Shown here: in pieces, positions 13,950-19,829 of the stretch
Position numbering within the stretch: the first letter of the stretch is position 1
Layout of the letters: each line of letters opens with the position of its first letter
NCBI GenBank assembly: GCA_036001325.1
Contig: DASYUK010000267.1
Location: forward strand, 1 to 19,829
DNA length: 19,829 bases
Origin: DASVHS01 sp036001325
GTDB lineage: Bacteria; Acidobacteriota; Thermoanaerobaculia; Gp7-AA8
Direction: 5' to 3'
Notes under the pieces: generated by a model
Databases searched by the model: none
What the model was told of the DNA's origin: nothing
Seen by the model: only the letters and a program-made list of their open reading frames with translations
Translations under genes and position numbers: made by a program

Positions 13950-15002
13950 ATGACTGTCATCATTCTTTTTGGCGGAGCGAGCGACGAGCGTCACGTCTCT
14001 GTCGCCACAGCGCAGAATGTCGCGCGGTCGCTCGGCAATCCGCTCTGCTGGTTCTGGGCGTCATATGGCTCGACCTACGATGTCGCCGTCGAGCAACTCC
14101 TCGCTCACGAGCGTCCGTTCGAGCTCGACTTCGATCCGAAGCGTCCGGCGATCTGGCCCGATCTCGAGATGGCGCTCGACACGCTGCCGGTCGACGATCC
14201 GGTCTTCTTTCTCGCGCTGCACGGCGGAGCGGGAGAAGACGGCACCGTGCAGCGGATGATGGAGGATCGCGCCATCGCCTTCACCGGATCGGGTTCGCGC
14301 ACGAGTGCCGCGGCACTCGACAAGGGTCGCGCCAAAGAGCTGGTGCAGGATCGCGTGAAAGTGGCCGAGTCGCGCATCGTCGGCATCACCGACGACGAGA
14401 CGATTCGATCCGCGATCGAAGTCATGCTCGAGCGCCATCCGCGCATCGTCCTGAAGCCCGTCGCCGGCGGATCGAGCCGCGGGCTCTTCTTCCTCGACCG
14501 CGGCGGCGACGTCGACGACGTGGTGCGCAACATCGCAAAGCTGAAGATGGCGTACATCATCGAGCAGTTCATCCAGGGGCGCGAGCTCACTGTCGGCGTC
14601 ATCGATCGCGACGGCGAGCCGCTGGCGCTGCCGGTCGTCGAGATCGAGCTCGATCCCGGCCGTGAATTCGACTACCAGGGCAAATACCTCGGCCAAGGCA
14701 CGCACGAGATCTGTCCGGCGAAGATCCCCGACGATATGGCGCGCGCCGCGCAGCAGGCGGCGATCGCCGCACACGAATCGCTGCGATGCGAAGGCTATTC
14801 TCGGACGGACGTCATGGCCGCGGATGACGGGATCTACTTTCTCGAACTGAATACGCTTCCCGGACTGACCACCAGCTCGCTCGTGCCGCAGGAGCTGCGC
14901 GCCGCCGGAATCGAGTTCCGCGAATTCCTCGACGCGCAGATCGAGCTGGCGCGCAAACGCGCGCTCACTGCGAATCGGCGGGTCGCGCGTTCAGCACAGT
15001 GA
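13950..15002 (+). CDS. ddl: D-alanine--D-alanine ligase (ATP-grasp)
   Basis: This 350-residue ATP-grasp enzyme would join two D-alanines for peptidoglycan synthesis in the cytoplasm. Family motifs are complete: FGGASDERHVS (residues 7-17, with catalytic Glu13), LHGGAGEDGTVQ (90-101), FTGSGSRTSAAALDK (111-125), KPVAGGSSRG (169-178, ATP-binding Lys169 and glycine loop), YSRTD (283-287) and the metal-binding ELNTLPGLT (299-307). The frame is open back to 13875, but that part lies within the palindromic repeat; the ATG at 13950 starts directly at the first beta strand, as in other Ddl proteins. No ribosome binding site is seen. Its 3' end overlaps the convergent nucleotidase gene by 38 bases. It is not next to mur/fts genes, so it may be a second, specialised copy. 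Confidence 0.92.
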   Translation: MTVIILFGGASDERHVSVATAQNVARSLGNPLCWFWASYGSTYDVAVEQLLAHERPFELDFDPKRPAIWPDLEMALDTLPVDDPVFFLALHGGAGEDGTVQRMMEDRAIAFTGSGSRTSAAALDKGRAKELVQDRVKVAESRIVGITDDETIRSAIEVMLERHPRIVLKPVAGGSSRGLFFLDRGGDVDDVVRNIAKLKMAYIIEQFIQGRELTVGVIDRDGEPLALPVVEIELDPGREFDYQGKYLGQGTHEICPAKIPDDMARAAQQAAIAAHESLRCEGYSRTDVMAADDGIYFLELNTLPGLTTSSLVPQELRAAGIEFREFLDAQIELARKRALTANRRVARSAQ

Positions 15003-16698
15003 CCCGGCCATCGACCTTTGGCACCAGCGGCTGCGGAAATGTTTTCAGAACGTCGGCGAAAACATCGTGCAGTGGCCGATCGAGCGTCACGACGATGCGA
15101 TCCGGCGGAACGTTCTGCATCACCGGCAGCAGACCATCGCCGCCGGACGCGAGAAAGTCGGGCATCGTCACGCGATAGAGTTTCGTCGGATCGAGTGGCG
15201 ATCCGTCTTCGATCGTGACCGCAACGAGGCGGTTGCGCACGGCCGGCGGCTTGTCGGCATCTTTCGCCGCATCGAATGTGTAGCGAATGCCGCTGACTTG
15301 CATGATGCCGCGCTCGCCGTTGGTCGTGATCCTGAGGATGTCGAGAATCTGCGCGCCTGTCAGCGTGACGACCGCCGGGAAATTGTCGAACGGACTGACC
15401 TCGAAGATGTCGGCGTAGATCAGATCGCCGGCGCGCAAGCCCGCGCGAATGCCGCCGGAGTTCATGAACGCGATGTCGGTGTTGAAGGCACGCCGCATCG
15501 CGTCTGTGAGCAGATTCCCCACCGGCGACTCCGCGTTGTAGTGGCGCGAGAAGGCCACCGCGGTCTGAACGCCGATCTTTTCGTTTCGCTTCGCCGCGAC
15601 ACGCTCGTTATACGGAGCCATCGCGGCGGCGATCGTCGCGTCAGGGGTGATCGTTCGCCCGAGAAACGTGCGTGGAACGAGAGTCGCGCCGCGCGGGGCG
15701 TCGCGCGACTCGCAGCGATCCGTTCCGCTGTAGACGTTCGCGCAGATCATCGTCAGCGGACGGATGTTCGTGCGCGATCCATCGACGCGGTGGTGATCAC
15801 GATCGACCCAGAGATCGAGTGTCGAAAACTCGACGCTGTATGCCAGACCTTGAACCGCCGGAATCCCATTGATGAACTGCCGCATCTCCTGATGCGTGTG
15901 GCCGGCAAAGTAAGCGTCGATCGTCCCTGCTGGAAGATGCTGCAGGAGCTTCATCGCTTCCTGCTCCTTGTCACAACTGGCGACGTCGTGCACGTCGTTG
16001 ACGTCGGAACACTTGCCGCCCATGTGCGCGATGACGACGACAGCGTCGACGCCTTGCGATCTCAGCTCGCGTGCGGCGCTGATCGTCGCGGCGACCGGAT
16101 CGCCGAAATTCAGCGTCGCCACGTTTGCGCCGACGGTGACGTTTGGAGTATCCGGCGTCGTCAGACCGATGATCCCGATGCGCGCGCCGCCGGCATCGAC
16201 GATCGTGTAAGGCTTCGTCCACGACGGCGTCTGGCCCGTCGCCTTCTCCGTGATGTTCGCGGAGAGAAACGGGAACTTCGCCATCGCGGCATTCTTTTTC
16301 AGAGCGCCGAGGGGATCCTGGCCGGGGACGCGGGCAACGGAATCGGGACCGACGGGACCGTAGTCGAATTCGTGATTCCCGACGGCGGCCGCAGCGTATC
16401 CAATGAGGTTATACGCGCGGATGACCGGCTCCCCTTCGAAGAAATTCGACTCGAGCGTCCCTTGAAAGAGGTCGCCGGAATCGACGACGATCACGTTGCC
16501 GCTCTCGGCGCGCAACGCGTTCACGTAGCTCGCGAAGAGCGCCAGACCGCCGTACTGCGTGTCCTTGCCGACATGGCCGTTGAACCAGCCGTGGACGTCG
16601 GTGGTGCCGACGATGACCACGTGAACAGGCGGGTGGGAGCGCGGGGCGCTCGCACAAGCCGCGAGCAGGAAAATGAATAGGGAGAATGCGCGTTTCAT
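14965..16698 (-). CDS. Lipoprotein 5'-nucleotidase / metallophosphatase (UshA family)
   Basis: This 577-residue protein has a lipoprotein signal (MKRAFSLFIFLLAAC, lipid-modified Cys15). The N-terminal calcineurin-like phosphoesterase domain shows TTDVHG (Asp34, His36), DSGDLFQG (Asp76), GNHEFDYG (Asn108, His109), VIAHMGG and FAGHTHQE, giving a full dinuclear metal site. The C-terminal nucleotidase domain (about 360-560) carries NSGGIRAGL and SPFDNFPAVV for substrate binding. It would hydrolyse 5'-nucleotides or 2',3'-cyclic nucleotides in the periplasm for scavenging. An ATG at 16710 is possible, but it lies inside the TATAAT box, so the ATG at 16698 is chosen. Confidence 0.92.
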   Translation of the reverse strand: MKRAFSLFIFLLAACASAPRSHPPVHVVIVGTTDVHGWFNGHVGKDTQYGGLALFASYVNALRAESGNVIVVDSGDLFQGTLESNFFEGEPVIRAYNLIGYAAAAVGNHEFDYGPVGPDSVARVPGQDPLGALKKNAAMAKFPFLSANITEKATGQTPSWTKPYTIVDAGGARIGIIGLTTPDTPNVTVGANVATLNFGDPVAATISAARELRSQGVDAVVVIAHMGGKCSDVNDVHDVASCDKEQEAMKLLQHLPAGTIDAYFAGHTHQEMRQFINGIPAVQGLAYSVEFSTLDLWVDRDHHRVDGSRTNIRPLTMICANVYSGTDRCESRDAPRGATLVPRTFLGRTITPDATIAAAMAPYNERVAAKRNEKIGVQTAVAFSRHYNAESPVGNLLTDAMRRAFNTDIAFMNSGGIRAGLRAGDLIYADIFEVSPFDNFPAVVTLTGAQILDILRITTNGERGIMQVSGIRYTFDAAKDADKPPAVRNRLVAVTIEDGSPLDPTKLYRVTMPDFLASGGDGLLPVMQNVPPDRIVVTLDRPLHDVFADVLKTFPQPLVPKVDGRVTVLNARPADSQ

Positions 16699-16708
16699 GG
16701 ACGGGCGC

Positions 16709-16714
16709 ATTATA
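16709..16714 (-). promoter_or_regulatory. Consensus -10 box close to the nucleotidase start
   Basis: A perfect TATAAT on the minus strand lies ten bases before the ATG at 16698. The predicted leader is only about four bases, so the message would be nearly leaderless. No convincing -35 box is seen; the expected position falls in the heptamer repeat. Confidence 0.6.
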
Positions 16715-16715
16715 G

Positions 16716-16803
16716 GGGTCGTAGGTCATAGGTCGTGGGTACCGGGGGCAGCATCGCAAGAACGCTGATGCCCCCGATGCCTACGACCCACGACCCACGA
16801 CCC
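16716..16803. repeat. Inverted repeat with 35-bp arms built of GGTCGTR heptamers
   Basis: Arms 16716-16750 and 16769-16803 are inverse at 29 of 35 positions, with an 18-base loop. All six mismatches are transitions. Each arm combines three GGTCGTR-like heptamers with a GGGGGCA/TGCCCCC block at the loop side. The left arm starts one base after the TATAAT box, and the right arm ends two bases before the DUF2784 start codon, so the repeat fills the whole divergent intergenic region. Confidence 0.75.
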
Positions 16804-16805
16804 AC

Positions 16806-17204
16806 ATGCTCTATCACTTCGCCGCCACCGCCCTCGCCCTTGCGCATTTCGCGTTCATCGTATTCGTCGCATTCGGCGCGCTCCTTGTCCTGCGCTGGCG
16901 GTGGGTGATGTATGTTCAGTTGCCGTGTGCGATCTGGGGGGCGATCATCGAGATTGCGCAGTGGGTTTGCCCGCTCACCACATGGGAGAACACGGCGTTA
17001 CGCCGCGCGGGCGAGTCGGGTTACAGCGAAGGCTTCATCGCGCACCATCTCTTCGGCTTGATTTATCCGAACGGACTCACGCGCGGGATGGAGATCGCGC
17101 TCGCGATCTTCGTCGCCGTCGTCAATACGCTTGTGTATCACCGCGTCCGCGTCACCTCCCGTAACGCACGCCGGCGCGAAGCGATCGAGGCTGACCAAGC
17201 GTGA
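16806..17204 (+). CDS. DUF2784 family membrane protein
   Basis: This 132-residue protein has about four hydrophobic segments: residues 3-28, 34-55, a region around 75-90, and 95-112. It shows the DUF2784 hallmarks: an N-terminal helix with AHFAFIVFVAFGALLVLRW, then CAIWGAIIEIAQWVCPLT with a tryptophan-cysteine-proline turn, and GYSEGFIAHHLFGLIYP. The function of the family is unknown; it sits in the inner membrane. The ATG follows the heptamer repeat by two bases, so no ribosome binding site or ordinary leader is available. Its last 53 bases overlap the convergent TonB-dependent receptor gene. Confidence 0.88.
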   Translation: MLYHFAATALALAHFAFIVFVAFGALLVLRWRWVMYVQLPCAIWGAIIEIAQWVCPLTTWENTALRRAGESGYSEGFIAHHLFGLIYPNGLTRGMEIALAIFVAVVNTLVYHRVRVTSRNARRREAIEADQA

Positions 17205-19014
17205 TCACGGGCGTCGCGCTCGCCTCGATGCGCCGGTCGAAGATGTTCTCCGCGGCGAACGTCAGATCGATGCGCGTAGCGATCGGGCGCGAGTAGAACG
17301 CGTCGGTCACGAAGTAGCCGCGCAGCGGGAGCCGATTGAGATCGTCGTCGAATTGCATCGCCGACCAGCGAGCCTGAATCGCGAATGTCGACTGCGAGAC
17401 CCAGGTCAGTTGTGCCGACGCTTGATGACGCGGGACCTGCGGCAATCGCTTGCCCTTCAATTCGCTCGCGGTCACGACCGCATCGGAGACGAGGTAGCCT
17501 GAAGAAAGCCGCAAGCTTCGCCACAGCGGCCATTCGCCCTCGAGCTCGAGGCCGCGCGAGCGGCTGGAAGCGACGTTCTGTCGCTGACGCGTGATGAGCG
17601 CGGGCGTCGTCGAGAGCGTCACATTCGATACGACGTCGCTGAGATCCATCCAGAAGAGCGTGGCGCGAACGTACCGCGCGCGTGCTCCGGCCTCGAACGC
17701 GGTGAGGCGCTCTGGCGCGAGCGACTCGTTTGCCAGCGTCATCACGTTGCCGACACGGAAACTCCGATAGAGCTCGTTGAGCGTCGGTGCGCGAAAAGCG
17801 CGATACGCCAAAGCGGTGAACGCGATCGTCGATGATGGGCGATAGAGAATGGCGAGGCGCGGGCTCACGGCGGAGTCGCTGCGCGAGGCCAGCGCGATGC
17901 CGTTGCGCCGCGCGTCGAAGTTGCGCCAGCCGTCGAAGCGCACGCCGGCGGTGATGCTGACATCGCGCAGCGCGATCACGTCTTCGAGAAACACCCCTTC
18001 CGTTCTCTGCCGGCCGGAGACATTGACGACCGTCTCGTCGCTCGCGCCGCTGACCTGCCGCGCTTCGACGCCGGCGATGATGGCGTGGCGCATCCCAAAC
18101 GTGTGCGACCACTGCGCGCTCGCTCCGCCGCTGCGCGACGGCACGCGCTGATCGACGGTCAATCGCTCGCTGTTGCGATCGGTCGCGATCGCCGAGAACG
18201 TCTGCGCGTAATCCTGATCGCTTCCCCAGGCACGCACGACAAAATGCCCGGCGTTCGCTCCGGCGGCGAGCTGACGGATGGTCGTGTCGTTCGTCTGCAG
18301 CGGCGTTCCGTTGTTGCGCGACTCGGAGTAGAACGAGCCGCGGATGAAGCCGCGATCGTGCTGCAGCGTAACGTCAGCCGCGGTATGTGACGCATCGGCA
18401 CGACGATCGACACTTCCGCGCTGGCTGGGCGCGACGAGGACATACCCTGCCGTGTCGAGCAGGTCGAGCGCGAGGCTGACGTATCTCGATCCCGCAAAGA
18501 GCGACAGCGTACCCGTTTGTTGCGATCCCGCTGTCGCCTCGAGCGAAATCGCCGGAACATCCGAACGCCGGCGGACGAACTGCACCACTCCACCCATCGC
18601 CGAGCTGCCGTAGAGATCGGAAGCGCCACCGCGGAGAATCTCCACGCGATCGAGCGCCGCGCGCGGCACTCGTCCCCAATACACCCATCCGCCGAATGGA
18701 TCGTTGAGCGGGATGCCGTCGTCGACGACGAGCGCGCGACTGGCACCGCTCGCACCGATGCCGCGCAGCGATACGCCTTGCGATGTCGGATTGGCAACGC
18801 GGCTGCCGGTGCGTCGAAAGAGCGTGAAGCCGGGCACCTGGCGCAGCGCGTCATCGATCGTCGCTGCCGCGGTCGTTTCGAGCGTTTTCTGCGATAGGAC
18901 CACGACGCTCGCCGGCGTGTCGGCGATACGCGTCTCGGTCCGCGTTGCGGTGACCGTGATCGTCTCCGACGTCTGCGCGATCAGCAACGCCGCGAAAAAC
19001 ATCGCGTGCATCAT
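17152..19014 (-). CDS. TonB-dependent outer membrane receptor
   Basis: This 620-residue protein has a short signal peptide (MFFAALLIAQ region) and a TonB-box-like stretch TSETITVTATR. The plug domain spans about residues 20-150 (IDDALRQVPGFTLF, GVSLRGIGASGASRALVV, DRVEILRGGASDLYGSSAMG), followed by a 22-strand type barrel ending LRAGVRYGR. It would import a scarce ligand such as a siderophore or cobalamin across the outer membrane using TonB energy. The length and plug resemble BtuB/CirA-type receptors. No cobalamin riboswitch or Fur box is visible upstream, so the ligand remains open. The last residue is Arg rather than the usual aromatic. The start may be 19014, 19011 or 19002. Confidence 0.9.
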   Translation of the reverse strand: MMHAMFFAALLIAQTSETITVTATRTETRIADTPASVVVLSQKTLETTAAATIDDALRQVPGFTLFRRTGSRVANPTSQGVSLRGIGASGASRALVVDDGIPLNDPFGGWVYWGRVPRAALDRVEILRGGASDLYGSSAMGGVVQFVRRRSDVPAISLEATAGSQQTGTLSLFAGSRYVSLALDLLDTAGYVLVAPSQRGSVDRRADASHTAADVTLQHDRGFIRGSFYSESRNNGTPLQTNDTTIRQLAAGANAGHFVVRAWGSDQDYAQTFSAIATDRNSERLTVDQRVPSRSGGASAQWSHTFGMRHAIIAGVEARQVSGASDETVVNVSGRQRTEGVFLEDVIALRDVSITAGVRFDGWRNFDARRNGIALASRSDSAVSPRLAILYRPSSTIAFTALAYRAFRAPTLNELYRSFRVGNVMTLANESLAPERLTAFEAGARARYVRATLFWMDLSDVVSNVTLSTTPALITRQRQNVASSRSRGLELEGEWPLWRSLRLSSGYLVSDAVVTASELKGKRLPQVPRHQASAQLTWVSQSTFAIQARWSAMQFDDDLNRLPLRGYFVTDAFYSRPIATRIDLTFAAENIFDRRIEASATPVITLGQPRSLRAGVRYGR

Positions 19015-19020
19015 GCATCA

Positions 19021-19829
19021 TTGACGCCGTTGGCTCACACGTCGTTCACTCCTGCGTGGTTCGCGCGCAGTCCGCACGCACAGACAATCCTCGGTCGCCT
19101 GTTGCGACCGCGAAAACTCGTGCGACTCGAGCGCGAGATTGTCGAGACGCCGGACGGAGATGAGCTGGTCCTCGATCATCTGCGCGGCGAAGGCACGCGT
19201 TTCCTTCTCTTGCATGGGCTCGAAGGCAGTTCGTCATCCGCTTACGTGCAGGGGGTGTTGTCCCTCGTCGCGAAGCGCGGCTGCTCCGCGACCGCGATCA
19301 ACTTTCGCTCCTGCGCGCGGATGAACCGCCGGCCGCGGCTCTACCACTCCGGGGAGACGGACGATTTCGATTTCGTCGTGCGCACGCTGCATGCGCGCAT
19401 GCCCTCAACGCGCCTCGCTGCATTCGGCGCATCGCTCGGCGGCAATATCCTCCTGAAGTGGCTCGGCGAACATCCCGATCAAACGCTCCTCGCTGCCGCC
19501 GCAACCGTCTCGGTTCCCTACGACCTCGGTGCCGGAGCGAGGTATCTCGAGCGCGGAGCCGGCCCGCTCTACGTCGCGCGTTTTCTGCGCACGATGAAGA
19601 AGAAGTTCCAGAGCGTCGTCGCGCGTTTTCCGGACATGCCGGTCGACCTCCGACGAGCAAAGCGCGCACGCACGTTCCGCGAATTCGACGACGCCGCGAC
19701 CGCGCCGCTGCACGGTTTCAAAGACGCGGACGACTACTACACCCGTTCGAGCTCTCTCCAATATCTCGGCCGCATCCGCACTCCGACGCTCTGCATCAGC
19801 GCCGAGGATGATCCGTTCCTGCCGCGCGA
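19021..19829 (+). CDS. YheT-family alpha/beta hydrolase (3' end outside window)
   Basis: The reading frame is open to the window end, giving at least 269 residues of a YheT-type alpha/beta hydrolase. Landmarks are FTPAWFARSPHAQTILGRLL near the start, FLLLHGLEGSSSS (oxyanion region), AINFRSC with RLYHSGETDDF, the nucleophile elbow FGASLGGN (Ser138 counting from the TTG at 19021), and a probable acid in SAEDDPF. Members are esterase-like cytoplasmic enzymes of poorly known substrate. No ATG is available at the 5' end; TTG at 19021, TTG at 19030 or GTG at 19006 could start it. It is divergent from the TonB receptor, with six bases or fewer between the start codons. Confidence 0.85.
   Translation, partial: MTPLAHTSFTPAWFARSPHAQTILGRLLRPRKLVRLEREIVETPDGDELVLDHLRGEGTRFLLLHGLEGSSSSAYVQGVLSLVAKRGCSATAINFRSCARMNRRPRLYHSGETDDFDFVVRTLHARMPSTRLAAFGASLGGNILLKWLGEHPDQTLLAAAATVSVPYDLGAGARYLERGAGPLYVARFLRTMKKKFQSVVARFPDMPVDLRRAKRARTFREFDDAATAPLHGFKDADDYYTRSSSLQYLGRIRTPTLCISAEDDPFLPR

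Noticed and set aside
13592..14665. 357-codon plus-strand frame spanning the palindromic repeat and ddl
   Set aside because: It reads ddl in a wrong frame as arginine-rich sequence and crosses the repeat.
15067..16680. 537-codon plus-strand frame opposite the nucleotidase
   Set aside because: It is a shadow of a gene with complete metallophosphatase motifs and is Arg/Asp/Val-rich without a domain.

Overview
The window is GC-rich, densely coding bacterial DNA. The gene set (a PIG-L deacetylase with a large C-terminal extension, a DUF2911 protein, a BACON-type secreted protein, a TonB-dependent receptor, several genes with a -10 box almost touching the start codon) suggests a Gram-negative soil or sediment lineage such as Acidobacteriota. 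That placement is an inference. I saw no rRNA, tRNA or CRISPR array.

Region 1 (about 28-3389) is a mobile element of the RIT (recombinase-in-trio) type: three different tyrosine recombinase genes on the minus strand, joined by ATGA start/stop overlaps. Short copies of a CGGCATRAT motif lie at the left end and are iterated at the right end, where a perfect 26-bp palindrome closes the element.

Region 2 (3388-5229) is an integron remnant. The last 51 codons of an integron integrase gene (intI) emerge directly from the RIT end and are followed, in the same orientation, by an attI-like zone. Then come a toxin-antitoxin cassette with its attC site, a trypsin-like protease cassette with its attC site, and a decayed stretch holding a reversed antitoxin remnant. 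An intI gene pointing towards its own array is the less common integron layout.

Region 3 (5230-6045) is lower-GC DNA: the 3' half of a frameshifted zinc-type alcohol dehydrogenase/quinone oxidoreductase pseudogene and a small two-helix membrane protein with a strong ribosome binding site.

Region 4 (6120-19829) looks like ordinary chromosome. It carries a BaiN/YhiN-type flavoprotein, a PIG-L deacetylase, a DUF2911 protein, a GT-C-like multi-pass membrane protein, a BACON-domain secreted protein, a D-Ala-D-Ala ligase homologue, a lipoprotein 5'-nucleotidase, a DUF2784 membrane protein, a TonB-dependent receptor and the 5' part of a YheT-type hydrolase. Most are cell-envelope or exported proteins, and no single pathway links them. 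Two intergenic gaps hold striking palindromic repeats: a 235-bp nested mosaic at 13708-13942 and a 35-bp-arm inverted repeat of GGTCGTR heptamers at 16716-16803. Two convergent gene pairs overlap at their 3' ends (ddl/5'-nucleotidase and DUF2784/TonB receptor).
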